From positions 1 to 64,000 of the forward strand of contig JAJPHG010000017.1 in assembly GCA_021325375.1 (NCBI GenBank): a stretch of 64,000 bases of DNA, written 5' to 3'. The DNA comes from Alphaproteobacteria bacterium. Lineage in GTDB: Bacteria > Pseudomonadota > Alphaproteobacteria > Micropepsales > Micropepsaceae. The notes below the pieces were generated by a model. That model was not told the DNA's origin. It did no database searches and was given only the letters and a program-made list of their open reading frames with translations. Both the position numbers and the translations under genes were made by a program. Position 1 is the stretch's first letter, and each line of letters begins with the position of its first letter. This document shows, piece after piece, positions 9,117 through 17,874 of this stretch.

Positions 9117-10886
9117 TCATTTCGGGGGGAGCAAGAGCAAATACGGCAGCCCATCGTTGATGTCCGAAACTTCGCCCCAAACGGTCGAGCCGAAACCCGT
9201 GGGCAATCCCGACTGCAATTGCGTGGTCGTCAAACCTGTGATGCCGGGATCATTAGCAACGTTTCCCGCTCCTTGACTCAAATTGGTGATTCCGCTGGTG
9301 GTGGTGTCCCAATAGTCCGAGCCTATGCTCCCAGGGCTGGCATTGTCCCACCCGACGGAGCCGCCCGTCTTGCCGCCCGTGTCCTGTGGTGCGCCGGTGG
9401 AATAGGCGCGAGCGATCATGCCGACATTAAGCCCCACCAAACCGCCCGCCCCGGTACCGCTCCCCGAACTGGTGGCGCTTCCAAAGGCGTAGGAATCCTG
9501 GACCGAGCTGTAATTGATGCCGACGAGGCCGCCGACGAGTTGGCCATCGCCTCCGGTGACATTGCCGGTAGCGTAGGATTGGCTGATCGCGCTTGTGCTC
9601 TGTCCTACCAATCCCCCGCCGCTCGCCCCCATTTCGGGACTCAAGGTCACATTTCCGGAGGCGTGCGATTGGGTGATCGTACCGTTGCTGGTGCCACCCA
9701 CGAGCCCTCCAACTTGATCCGTACCCGAAACGTCTCCAGAGGCGAACGAAGTCTGTATGGCGCCGTCGCTTCGGCCTACAAGTCCTCCGACCAGCGCGTT
9801 GTTGTCCGCTGCCGAGATCGTGCCGCTTGCCGAAGAGGACGCGACAATGCCATGGCTCATATTGTATCCCACGAGGCCGCCAACAAACGAGCAGCACTGG
9901 GATTGGACATCTCCTTTGGATACCGAGGACTGGATTGTCCCGTCGGAACAACCGACAAGGCCGCCCGCATCCACGGAGCCGCCGTAGTTCGCAGTGAGAT
10001 TAGCCGTCGAATGCGAATTGAGGACCGTTGCCCCGCGTTCATTGAAGCCCACCAGCGATCCCGCACAAGCTTCGAACATATTTGTGACCTGACCGCTGAC
10101 ACTCGAATTCGACACGGTCCCCTGATTGTCTCCGACCAACGCGCCAATCGCCGACTGGGCATAGTCGCTGAAACTGACTTTCGACAAGGTCACGTCCCGC
10201 AGCACTCCAGTCGGGCCAAGTTGGTCGAATAGGCCGATGTGCGGAGGAGCTGTCTGGTCCGCTACCGTCAGTCTGGCTATCGAATTGCCCAACCCTTCGA
10301 AGATGCCCGAGAAGCTTGTGGGAACAGGCGATCCGCCATAGGTGCCGCTCTTCGCTTCGTTGTCCTTGTTGGCCAGCGCGTAGAAGCCGTTCGGGCTATT
10401 TGCGATCTTTGCCGCCAGTTGCCTTATGTTCTTCACCAGAACATAGGAATGCCCTTCGATCACGAGGCCGCTTCCAGTATCCCAAAATTCGACATGGCCC
10501 TTATTGGCGAAGCGCAGATCTCCACCACTGCCGCCGTCATTGATCGTCATTGCGAGGCTGCCGGTACCGGCAACCACGACGGGCTGATTTATTGCAATGC
10601 CGCGATCGGCGTCGAGAGTGAGCAAGTCCGGGCTCGTCCAGCTGAAAGCAACATCGATTACGATGTCGCGGGCTTTCTTGCCACTCACAAGGGTAACGTT
10701 TCCCCCCGCCAGCATGGCCGTCAAATCATTCACATTCAGAACGGCCTGCGCTGCGGTCGCGGTGCAGACGCCGGAGGTACATGATACTTGTGAGGTCGCG
10801 TCGCTCGAAATCGTCAACGCCGCCTGCGCCGGAACCGCGGGAATCATGGTGCAAGCCACCAAAATCCCCGGCAAGTCTAGACGCAT
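9117..10886 (-). CDS. Exported GLUG-repeat, adhesin-like protein (copy 1)
   Basis: 589 residues; start ATG 10886 with GGGAG about nine bases upstream. Signal peptide ends near AVPAQA (residue 22). After a conserved head (SCTSGVCTATAAQAVLNVND) there is a middle part resembling the filamentous haemagglutinin/right-handed beta-helix proteins. Next come about nine GLUG repeats (GGLVGxxxGxIxxSxAxGxV; examples around residues 290-520), and a conserved tail WDTTTSG, GLTTTQLQSGLP, then PYL. Known of GLUG proteins: extracellular beta-helix adhesins, some cleaved by IgA-type peptidases. A paralogue with the same head and tail but fewer repeats is at 56407-57735. No outer-membrane anchor or type V transporter is encoded next to it, so the export route is unknown. 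Confidence 0.8.
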   Translation of the reverse strand: MRLDLPGILVACTMIPAVPAQAALTISSDATSQVSCTSGVCTATAAQAVLNVNDLTAMLAGGNVTLVSGKKARDIVIDVAFSWTSPDLLTLDADRGIAINQPVVVAGTGSLAMTINDGGSGGDLRFANKGHVEFWDTGSGLVIEGHSYVLVKNIRQLAAKIANSPNGFYALANKDNEAKSGTYGGSPVPTSFSGIFEGLGNSIARLTVADQTAPPHIGLFDQLGPTGVLRDVTLSKVSFSDYAQSAIGALVGDNQGTVSNSSVSGQVTNMFEACAGSLVGFNERGATVLNSHSTANLTANYGGSVDAGGLVGCSDGTIQSSVSKGDVQSQCCSFVGGLVGYNMSHGIVASSSASGTISAADNNALVGGLVGRSDGAIQTSFASGDVSGTDQVGGLVGGTSNGTITQSHASGNVTLSPEMGASGGGLVGQSTSAISQSYATGNVTGGDGQLVGGLVGINYSSVQDSYAFGSATSSGSGTGAGGLVGLNVGMIARAYSTGAPQDTGGKTGGSVGWDNASPGSIGSDYWDTTTSGITNLSQGAGNVANDPGITGLTTTQLQSGLPTGFGSTVWGEVSDINDGLPYLLLLPPK

Positions 10887-11404
10887 TGCATTCTCCCGCC
10901 CACGAAAGGGGTACCATCACGCTTTGAGTTCTCTCAGTCAAACAGCGGCACTTCCGCAGTTGAAATCGAGTATCGAGCCTTTCCGCTGTGACCACGGCGG
11001 CCAACGCGACGAAGTTCACGGTTTTCTGAGGGAATGGTGCAGGGGCGATCTGGGGAAACAGAGTTCCCGTTCCCGACATAGTCGACGTTGGTAGACTGAC
11101 GGCGTGTCATCTTTTTAAAGTCGTGCCGAGCTCCCGCGCGTGGTTCAAAATGGTCTGGATTTAGATCTCACACCTGAGGCCGGCGAACTTCGCTTATGCG
11201 GGAGCGTTCGGCGCTTCTCGCGGCTCGCGAGGCGGTCTGGAAAAGCACCGTCAGGCAGCGCTTGTGCGGAGCATGGTTTTCGAACTGCCGATCTTGGCCA
11301 GCAAATTGGCAAACCCCGTCCTAGTAACACGGGGGGTTGTGTACATGAAGATCAAGCGTGGACTGGGAACCCTGGAATAGGCTCCCAGGCTCCTGATGTA
11401 CGCG
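10887..11404. other. Gene-free stretch, probable remnants
   Basis: 518 bp between two minus-strand exported-protein genes. The part adjoining 10886 carries the ribosome-binding site of the GLUG gene. Open frames here (for example 11140-11535 plus strand) have no signal, no recognizable motif and unusual composition, and are judged spurious. An imperfect inverted repeat around 11338-11400 (TGTACAT and ATGTAC at its ends) could act as a transcription end signal for the gene to its right. Confidence 0.4.
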
Positions 11405-13123
11405 CTAGCGATGGCTATGCGACCGGTTCTGGGCCGTATGGGCCTTTGTCGCGGAGGGAGGAAACATCTTTGCCCGCTTCGAAGATGACAGTTGCGCGCG
11501 CTGTAGGGAAAGTCTTGGTGCGCCAATTACTGTGACCGAAATCGGCTGTGACGCGATGCCATTGGCGACCACTTCAAGGGTGCTGGGACCAGCCTCCTGA
11601 TCGGCCGGAACATCGAAGTGCGTCGCCACGTCGTTGGGCGAAGCAACGGCCATGCTCGTGTGGTCATGAGTCCGGCTGTAGAACACATGGCCGGTTGCGA
11701 CGTTTGTGATCCGCACCAGCGGATAGTTCGTCGCGCATTGGCTCTCATCGCCGAAAGCGCAGGCCTGAGACATGCCGTTGAGCCGGACGCCGACCAATTT
11801 GTACGAAGCTCCCGCCGTCAGGTCGCGCTTCACTCTGAGGTTGGCCGGAGCCCAGGCGGGGTTCGGCGTCGTGGAATCGGGGGTATAAATTTCAACGTCG
11901 TTCGTCTCGTCAACGGCAAGAACCTGTCCGTTGGGGAGCGGCAGAAGACTCACGAACCCGGACTCGTCGATAGCGGCATTTGGAATGGTCGGCTCTGGGA
12001 TCAAGTTTGTCCCATCGAACTCGAAAAAGCCGACAGGTGGATCAGTGTAGTTGCCGGTTTGAGTGTACCCGCCACTGGCCGCGAACAGCACGTTGCCGCT
12101 TGGGAGAAGCACGCCGGGCGCATCCTGCAGGGTGTATTGATAGCCTCCCGGGCTCAACGGAAGCTGCGGTCCCACGGACCACGTCTCGGTCTGCGTGTTG
12201 TAGATCGAGGTGAACCCCTGGCTTCCGGTGGCGAACACGGTGCCATCCGGCCTGAGAATTGCCGGCCCAATCTCGTCAAGATATGGGTCGGTCAATGTGT
12301 TGATCGTGCTGCCCGCGCTGGACCAAGATGCCGTGTGAGGATCGAAGATTTCCGAATGCGTGGGATCGGGGGGATAGGGACCACCTGTAATTCCGAAATA
12401 ATAGTTGGTGTAGCAATCGACCGTCAGCACCTTGCCGTTGGGCAAGAGAGTCCAACCTTCCTCGTCGTTCATGTCCGCCTTGGTAAGCCCGCCGTGGTAC
12501 GACCATGTCAGCGTCGTCAAGTTCAGCCTTGCAGTCTGCCAGGACATTTTGTCTTGCACCATGAACGCGCCGTCCTGAAGAATGACGTTGGCGGCGTCAC
12601 CTATCGGATGCGGCGCAAATTTGCGGCGCGGCGGATACATATCCCTGAAGCCCAGCGGTGGGGGTACAGAAGTCCACGCGTTGGCCACAGGGTCGTAAAT
12701 CGCTCCCTGGTTCGTCAGCGTGAAATCATTGAGACCGGTGTATTCTCCACCCTCGACGATGACGCGGCCATCTGCGAGAACGGCTTGGGAGGCATCGCTC
12801 GGTGCATAGGGCATGGGCGCGAGTTCTGTCCACGTGCCATTGCTGTAACTGCCGCTCAGATCGGGCGTGAGCTTGAAGACACGTCCGTTCGAGCCGTAGT
12901 AACCGACGTCGAACACCAGCACCGACCCATCCGTCATAAGCAGTGGTGCCGCGGCGCCTCCTGGTCCCAGGATATTGTTGCCCGAATCCACAATGTTGGT
13001 GTCTGGAAACGGGTTGGCGATGGGTTGCCAGTTTCCGGCCTGCGCCGCTGGGACTGATATGCATGTCGCGGCAGCGATTAGCGCGACCACGCACAAATGC
13101 TGGCTTGTGCTGAATATCCTCAT
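11405..13123 (-). CDS. Exported Kelch/galactose-oxidase-like beta-propeller protein
   Basis: 572 residues, ATG 13123 with AGGGGTG upstream. Signal peptide: residues 1-29, ending AAQAG. The body repeats Kelch-like blades (LLMTDGSVLVFDVG, AVLADGRVIVEGGEYTG, TLLPNGKVLTVDCYTN, AILRPDGTVFATGS, VLLPSGNVLFAASGG). The C-terminal ~110 residues look like the all-beta domain that follows the propeller in galactose-oxidase-like proteins (RITNVATGHVFYSRTHDHTS). The copper ligands of galactose oxidase cannot be assigned by eye, so enzymatic activity is open. The last ~25 residues are basic and serine-rich and may reflect loss of the original stop. Divergent from the GloVer-repeat gene. Confidence 0.7.
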   Translation of the reverse strand: MRIFSTSQHLCVVALIAAATCISVPAAQAGNWQPIANPFPDTNIVDSGNNILGPGGAAAPLLMTDGSVLVFDVGYYGSNGRVFKLTPDLSGSYSNGTWTELAPMPYAPSDASQAVLADGRVIVEGGEYTGLNDFTLTNQGAIYDPVANAWTSVPPPLGFRDMYPPRRKFAPHPIGDAANVILQDGAFMVQDKMSWQTARLNLTTLTWSYHGGLTKADMNDEEGWTLLPNGKVLTVDCYTNYYFGITGGPYPPDPTHSEIFDPHTASWSSAGSTINTLTDPYLDEIGPAILRPDGTVFATGSQGFTSIYNTQTETWSVGPQLPLSPGGYQYTLQDAPGVLLPSGNVLFAASGGYTQTGNYTDPPVGFFEFDGTNLIPEPTIPNAAIDESGFVSLLPLPNGQVLAVDETNDVEIYTPDSTTPNPAWAPANLRVKRDLTAGASYKLVGVRLNGMSQACAFGDESQCATNYPLVRITNVATGHVFYSRTHDHTSMAVASPNDVATHFDVPADQEAGPSTLEVVANGIASQPISVTVIGAPRLSLQRAQLSSSKRAKMFPPSATKAHTAQNRSHSHR

Positions 13124-13278
13124 CGCTCACCCCTGTCGTCTCGCAACTTCACAACCCTACTGGCGCTGGGTCGACGTGTCCAATGAACCGCTCCGAGCTT
13201 GTTTGACGGAGAAGCCCTTATAGATTTCACTCTCGACTGCGCGTAAAGGTGGTGCATTCGATGGAGGGAATAGGTGAT

Positions 13279-14562
13279 ATGCGCAGTGATGTGCAATCTG
13301 CTCTCGTTTTATTCACACTCGCCGCTTTCGCCCTGATTTCTCCGGCGGAAGGGTACAGTTTTAAAGTCATTCACGACTTCTGCAGCAATCGAGGTTGTAC
13401 CGACGGAGATACTCCTGCCTCCGGCATTACCATCGATGCCGAAGGCAACCTTTATGGTGCGAGCGAGCTAAATTACGTGGGTCAAGGAGCAGGCACCGTC
13501 TTCGAATTGAGCCCAGCCTCCAACAAAAAAGGTTGGAAGTTCCAGACGATATATACGTCCCTTAATTTCTATAATCCCCACGGCAATTTCATCTTGGACA
13601 CAGCAGGAAATATTTACGGGACCGATACGAGCGGGTCAGAAGGTTACGGTCAAGTCTTCGAGCTAATTCCACATGGCAACCATAACCGGCGAATTCTAAA
13701 AGAACTCATCAGCTTTGCGTATTCGGACCCGCGTGGCTATTTCCCCATGAGCGTGACGTATCAGGGGGCAGCGAACGGTGTCGTTTATGATGGCACGTCG
13801 ACGCTTTTCGGAGTCAACACGGCAGGCGGTGCGATGGACGCAGGGGTAATTTTTGCTCTGACACCTGCGGATGGCGCTTGGAACGAAAGCAGTGTTTACG
13901 ATTTCTGCGCGCAAGCAAAATGTGCGGACGGCGGATATCCTACTGGTCTAACCATCGACGCGAGCGGCACGCTATACGTAGCAGCCGGTGGAGGCGGCGC
14001 GCATCGTGGCGGGACTATATTGTCTCTCGCCCAACAAGGGGGGGTATGGAACGAAACCACCCTGCATGAATTCTGCGCTTCCGAGAAATGCACGGACGGC
14101 GAAGGGCCTGACGCGCCTCTGCTTCAAGATGCGGCCGGGGATTTGTTCGGCGTGACCAGCCTCGGTGGAGAGGGAAAGAAGGAATGCTGCGGTACGGTCT
14201 TCAAGCTTACGCCGCAAGGCGAAAACTCCCCGTATTCGGTGCTTGCCAGCTTTTGTATCAAGCGCAACTGCAAAGACGGAGCAGACCCCTCGTCGCCTTT
14301 GGTTATGGATACATCGGGAAATCTTTTCGGCGTGACGCTAACTGGCGGACCGCATCGCGTAGGAGACTACCTTGGGGGCGGGACAGTTTACATGATGAAC
14401 GGCACCGACCGGATTTTATTGCATAGTTTCTGCTCAGAGAGAGATTGCACAGATGGCGACAATCCGGTCGCCTTAACAATGGATGCTTCCGGCAACCTAT
14501 ATGGCCTTACAAAAGGAGGCGGAAAGTATGGCGCGGGCACTGTGTTCGAGCTGACACCGTAG
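13279..14562 (+). CDS. Exported GloVer-repeat (TIGR03803-like) beta-propeller protein
   Basis: 427 residues from ATG 13279, preceded by GGAGGG about ten bases upstream; earlier in-frame starts at 13249 and 13261 are possible. Signal peptide with hydrophobic core LVLFTLAAFALISPAEG. The body has about seven repeats of the form DxxGNLYGxTxxGG...GTVFELTP...L(H/Y)xFC, the choice-of-anchor GloVer repeat. An unusual addition is a regular cysteine pair in most repeats (FCSNRGC, FCAQAKC, FCASEKC, FCIKRNC, FCSERDC), which probably forms disulfides in the exported protein. Base composition is visibly poorer in GC than the neighbours, a sign of recent transfer. Function unknown; it shares the divergent region 13124-13278 with the Kelch-like gene. 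Confidence 0.8.
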   Translation: MRSDVQSALVLFTLAAFALISPAEGYSFKVIHDFCSNRGCTDGDTPASGITIDAEGNLYGASELNYVGQGAGTVFELSPASNKKGWKFQTIYTSLNFYNPHGNFILDTAGNIYGTDTSGSEGYGQVFELIPHGNHNRRILKELISFAYSDPRGYFPMSVTYQGAANGVVYDGTSTLFGVNTAGGAMDAGVIFALTPADGAWNESSVYDFCAQAKCADGGYPTGLTIDASGTLYVAAGGGGAHRGGTILSLAQQGGVWNETTLHEFCASEKCTDGEGPDAPLLQDAAGDLFGVTSLGGEGKKECCGTVFKLTPQGENSPYSVLASFCIKRNCKDGADPSSPLVMDTSGNLFGVTLTGGPHRVGDYLGGGTVYMMNGTDRILLHSFCSERDCTDGDNPVALTMDASGNLYGLTKGGGKYGAGTVFELTP

Positions 14563-14815
14563 GCATGGTGCAGCTTACGAGTCTAGCGCCCGCACTTGGT
14601 TAGCGTAGGAGGTTTCGACTCATCCGACGAGCAGCTATTCTCTGCCACACGAGGCGCTGTCGCAGTGTGGTGCTACGGCACAAGCTCACCTCGAGCCTTG
14701 AGCAGCCGGTCGGGATCGGGGTGTTCGCGATTGTGATCTTCCTCAGCGATGGCGTTGAGCATGTATTAGGTGCGATCGCGGCGCGGCTTGGAACACATCA
14801 AGGGGACTTGGGTCC
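14563..14815. other. Gene-free stretch in the accessory block
   Basis: Together with the decayed gene to its right this makes about 730 bp without an intact gene. A 29-codon open frame on the minus strand (start near 14761, MLNAIAEEDHNREHPDPDRLLK...) may be a remnant of a small gene; it cannot be supported further. Confidence 0.3.
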
Positions 14816-15087
14816 TTAAATAGTTAAGAGATCGATGACCCTTAGTAGTTCGGTCAACGCCTCTCGAGCGACGATAAGCCTGCTCACAGCAATGCCGCGG
14901 TCTCGGCCGGCACGTACGAGAACTTTCTCCAGCAGCGATTGTGAGTGACGAATTAGAACAACGAGATGCTCCCCACTGGGGCCCTTGGATCCCGTCAGCC
15001 AGTTCCTGACTGTCCGCTCGCTGGCTCCGGTCCAGCGCATCAAAGTCTTGGTTGCGCGACGTGTGGCACAGCATGCGCGGCGTTACC
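14816..15087 (-). pseudogene. Decayed small helix-turn-helix gene (mobile-element type)
   Basis: The readable part (14816-15043, 75 codons) contains MRWTGASERTVRNWLTGSKG and PSGEHLVVLIRHSQSLLE. This resembles the short helix-turn-helix proteins found on plasmids, prophages and islands of alphaproteobacteria. In-frame homology continues upstream (RRATKTL) but then meets a stop, while an N-terminal NAAHA-like piece is readable in another frame from ATG 15087. This indicates a frameshift and decay. Its position beside the tRNA-Arg gene, at the edge of the accessory block, is where an island's accessory regulator would sit. Confidence 0.55.
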
Positions 15088-15294
15088 TCATTTCGAGGCA
15101 CGATCTCTTGGCGAGAAAGGCATAACTAGCAATTATGGCTAGTTGCGGTGCTATGCACCCGCTGAAGAGCGAGGCAGCCTATCCTGCGCCTCATCGACGA
15201 TGACATGAGCAATCCAGCTTCATGCGCGAGATCGCGCCAAACGCCGGGCTTTTCGGCGAGTGGCTGCAATACACGGATGAAAGCAAGGACTGAA

Positions 15295-15371
15295 TGGCGC
15301 ACCGGGCAGGATTCGAACCCACGACCCCCAGATTCGTAGTCTGGTGCTCTATCCAGCTGAGCTACCGGTGC
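15295..15371 (-). tRNA. tRNA-Arg (anticodon ACG)
   Basis: 77 bases on the minus strand folding as a full cloverleaf: acceptor GCACCGG/CCGGTGC, D-arm GCTC/GAGC, anticodon stem CCAGA/TCTGG around CTACGAA (anticodon ACG), T-arm GTGGG-TTCGAAT-CCTGC, discriminator G and encoded CCA. The last 18 bases plus the downstream flank are repeated at 3832-3865. The gene is intact, as expected when an island integrates into a tRNA 3' end and rebuilds it. The A of the ACG anticodon would need deamination to inosine by TadA. Confidence 0.97.
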
Positions 15372-15696
15372 GTCTTTAGGGCGGCAGAACCTATTGATCG
15401 AAGCCGGCAAAGGCAAGCTTGCCGGCGCCCCAAACCCGCCTTTTGTGACGAAGCCCGGCGCGCGCGGCCGAAAGGACAGCCTTGAGGGCGCCCGCGCGGC
15501 GCGGCATAACGCGCAAGTCACGGAGCGGCCACGGAAAAACTCCCAAAAACCGGTGCCCGCGACCCTTGTGGGCTGCGCGCGCGCTGGTTAAGACTGGGGC
15601 GAGTGCGTGCGGACTGCGCCGCGTGGGCCGCGCAGGCTGGCCTCGTCCGGGCGCGTGACAAGCGCGGGCGATGGGCGATAGGCAGCGGAGAGACAT
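15372..15696. other. Intergenic region between tRNA-Arg and the lipoprotein gene
   Basis: 325 bp without a supported gene. It contains the putative tRNA promoter, a short palindrome GCCGGCAA...TTGCCGGC (about 15402-15425), and the plus-strand leader of the lipoprotein gene with GGAGAG at its 3' end. Confidence 0.4.
15388..15416 (-). promoter_or_regulatory. Possible sigma-70-type promoter of tRNA-Arg
   Basis: Read on the minus strand: TTGCCT (15416-15411), 17-base spacer, TAGGTT (15393-15388), ending 16 bases before the tRNA. The match is moderate only. Confidence 0.35.
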
Positions 15697-16962
15697 ATGA
15701 AGGCATATCGGGCAATGCGCGCGGGCGGCGGCCTCATGGGCGCTTTTCTCCTCGCGGCAAGCCTCGGTCTGGCGGGCTGTTCGGACGTGGACAACGCGCT
15801 GTTCGGCAGCGGCGACGACACGGCGCAGGCAAGCCCCGAGCCGGGCACGCTGGACGCCGGTTCTTCCGGCTCCCGCCAGGCGCAGAACACCGCGCCGCGC
15901 AACCAAGCCCCCGCGCCGTCGAGCCAGATGCAGGCGAGCGGCGACACCGGCACCGTCGAAGCGGGCACGCTGCCCGATCAGGCCCCGCCCATGACGCAGG
16001 CGCCCGCCCAGGTGGGAACGGGAACCACGATCACCCCGGTCCAGATCGAGCAGGGCTCCAACACCGGCACCGCCGTCAGCAGCTCCATCGCCAATCTGCG
16101 CGCCCAGGTGATGTCGACGGAGGATCACATCTCCTCCAACGCGCAGCGCCTGGCGGGTCTTCGCACCCAGGCGGCCGGCAACGCCACCCAATATCACGAG
16201 GCGAAGGCGCGCATCACCGCGCGGCTCCAGGTCGGCACCACGCGCGGCAATCCCGAGCTCGTCGCGGAGTGGAACACGGCGCAGCAGGCGCTCGACCAGC
16301 TCACCATCAACATCAATGCGCTCTCCACGCTCGGCACCGACGTCGCCAACGATTCCTCGAACGCGCATTACGTGCTCGACCAGATCACCGCGACGTTCAA
16401 CGTCTCCGGCGCGGTCGACGAAGACCATCGTCAGCTCTCGGTGCTCGAGGACGAGACCAACCAGACGATCATCCTCATCGACCGCCTGCTCAAGAGCGTG
16501 TCGGACGACGTCCAGCGCCAGACCGCCTATGCCGCCAACGAGCGCGCGAACCTGACGACGCTGGCCGCCGCGATCAAGAACGGCGAGCTCTACGGCGCCG
16601 ACCTCGGCACCATGATCCCGGTGACGCAGAACGCCGCCGGCGTGACGCAGATCGCCTACGGCGGCACGCCCCTGGTGGTGATCCGCTTCGACAAGCCCAA
16701 TGTCGACTACCAGCAGATCCTCTACGCGGCGCTGAGCCAGGCGCTGCAGTCGCGGCCCGGCGCGGGCTTCTCCGTCGTCGCGGTGTCGCCGACGCGCGGC
16801 ACGGTGGCGGCCGTCCAGCTCGCCCAGACCTCGGCCAAGCGCCATGCGCAGGAGGTGATGCGCTCCATCACCGACATGGGCGTGCCGGCGTCCAGGCTCG
16901 CCGTCGCCTCCTCGACCGACCCGAGCGCGACGTCGAGCGAGGTGCGGGTGTTCGTTCGGTAA
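15697..16962 (+). CDS. Hypothetical lipoprotein with coiled coil
   Basis: 421 residues, start ATG 15697 with GGAGAG upstream. A lipoprotein signal peptide with lipobox LAGC (Cys near residue 27) is followed by a low-complexity Pro/Gln/Ala linker (about residues 35-125). A long helical, probably coiled-coil region comes next (about 125-260; SSIANLRAQVMSTEDHISSN). A C-terminal domain has VVAVSPTRGTVAAVQLAQTSAKRHAQEVMRSI and PASRLAVASSTDPSATSSEVRVFVR. That ending resembles the last helix and strand of OmpA/MotB-type or periplasmic peptidoglycan-associated domains, where a conserved helix and a VRVFVR strand close the fold. This is a resemblance, not an identification. Inferred location: outer- or inner-membrane-attached periplasmic protein. 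First gene outside the tRNA-flanked block. Confidence 0.6.
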   Translation: MKAYRAMRAGGGLMGAFLLAASLGLAGCSDVDNALFGSGDDTAQASPEPGTLDAGSSGSRQAQNTAPRNQAPAPSSQMQASGDTGTVEAGTLPDQAPPMTQAPAQVGTGTTITPVQIEQGSNTGTAVSSSIANLRAQVMSTEDHISSNAQRLAGLRTQAAGNATQYHEAKARITARLQVGTTRGNPELVAEWNTAQQALDQLTININALSTLGTDVANDSSNAHYVLDQITATFNVSGAVDEDHRQLSVLEDETNQTIILIDRLLKSVSDDVQRQTAYAANERANLTTLAAAIKNGELYGADLGTMIPVTQNAAGVTQIAYGGTPLVVIRFDKPNVDYQQILYAALSQALQSRPGAGFSVVAVSPTRGTVAAVQLAQTSAKRHAQEVMRSITDMGVPASRLAVASSTDPSATSSEVRVFVR

Positions 16963-16967
16963 GAAAG

Positions 16968-17030
16968 CGAATTGCGAGTAGCGAATGGCGAATGGAAATC
17001 TATTCGCTACTCACTATTCGCTATTCCCCC
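16968..17030. repeat. Imperfect inverted repeat, possible transcription end
   Basis: The arm GCGAGTAGCGAATGGCGAAT is followed by a near-complement that includes ATTCGCTACTCACTATTCGC. It is AT-richer than its surroundings, lies between two converging genes and is followed by a short pyrimidine run. It probably is a repeated palindrome that serves as a bidirectional terminator. Confidence 0.5.
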
Positions 17031-17034
17031 TTTT

Positions 17035-17874
17035 TCACACCCCGTTCGCCTTGAACCAGGCGAGCATGCGCGACCAGCCTTCCTTCGCGTCCTTCTCGTT
17101 GTAGCTGTCGCGGTAGTCGGCGTTGAAGCCGTGCTGCGCGTCGGGGAAGACGTCGATGCGCGACGTGGTCTTGCCCGCCTTGGTCAGAGCCGCGCGCATC
17201 GCGTCGATGTCGGCGGCGGTGATGTTCTTGTCGAGGCCGGCATAAAGCCCCAGCACCGGCGCGTGCAGGTCGCCCGCGAGCTCGGTCGCGGTATGCGGCC
17301 GCAAGGGGCTCGGCTTGCCCGCGAGCGGGCCGTACCAGGCGACGCCCGCCTTCACGTTCGGGCTGTGCTCGGTATAGAGCCACACGACGCGTCCGCCCCA
17401 GCAGAAGCCGGTGATCGCGAGCCGCGAGGTGTCCGCGGCCTCTGTCTTGGCGAACGCGACGGTCGAGTCGAGGTCGCTCATCACCTCGTCGTCGGGGACC
17501 TTGGAGACGATGTCGGTCATCAGATCCATGACATGCGCCATGTCGTACTTGCCGGGATCGCCGAAGCGCGCGTACAGCGACGGCGCGATGGCGTAGTAGC
17601 CGGTATGCGCCAGGCGGCGGCAGAGATCCTTGATGTGCTCGTGCACGCCGAAGATCTCCTGGGTGACGATCACGACGGGCGCGTTCTTCTTTCCCTCTGG
17701 CCGCGCGCGGTAAGCGGGAATGTGCCCGTCGGCGACGGCGACGCTGACCTCGCCCGCGTCGAGGCCTTTGGTGTCGGTGACGATCGCCGCGGCGTTGATC
17801 GGCCCCGCCGCCACGGTGAAGCCCGCGACCAGGCCGGTTGCGGCGAAAGTCCGCCGCGTGATGTCTCTATCCAT
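17035..17874 (-). CDS. Dienelactone hydrolase family protein, Tat-exported
   Basis: 279 residues. Start ATG 17874 is fixed by GGGAGGAAAG just upstream; it overlaps the end of the preceding peptidase gene by 8 bases, so the two are translationally coupled. The N-terminus RDITRRTFAATGLVAGFTVA carries a twin-arginine signal. The alpha/beta hydrolase body has the DLH hallmarks: EIFGVHEHIKDLCRRLA, nucleophile elbow GFCWGG (Cys), Asp in LGLYAGLDKNI, and His in DAQHGFNADYRDSYN. Known activity of the family: hydrolysis of dienelactone or related esters/lactones; the substrate of this periplasmic member is unknown. Confidence 0.88.
   Translation of the reverse strand: MDRDITRRTFAATGLVAGFTVAAGPINAAAIVTDTKGLDAGEVSVAVADGHIPAYRARPEGKKNAPVVIVTQEIFGVHEHIKDLCRRLAHTGYYAIAPSLYARFGDPGKYDMAHVMDLMTDIVSKVPDDEVMSDLDSTVAFAKTEAADTSRLAITGFCWGGRVVWLYTEHSPNVKAGVAWYGPLAGKPSPLRPHTATELAGDLHAPVLGLYAGLDKNITAADIDAMRAALTKAGKTTSRIDVFPDAQHGFNADYRDSYNEKDAKEGWSRMLAWFKANGV

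Noticed and set aside
11140..11535. 131-codon plus-strand frame in the gap before the Kelch-like gene
   Set aside because: No ribosome-binding site, no recognisable motif, and its end overlaps the antisense of the Kelch-like gene.
3832..15312. A search for an integrase or excisionase gene in the accessory block
   Set aside because: No tyrosine or serine recombinase motif was found in any frame; only the IS5-type N-terminal fragment and the decayed HTH gene are present.
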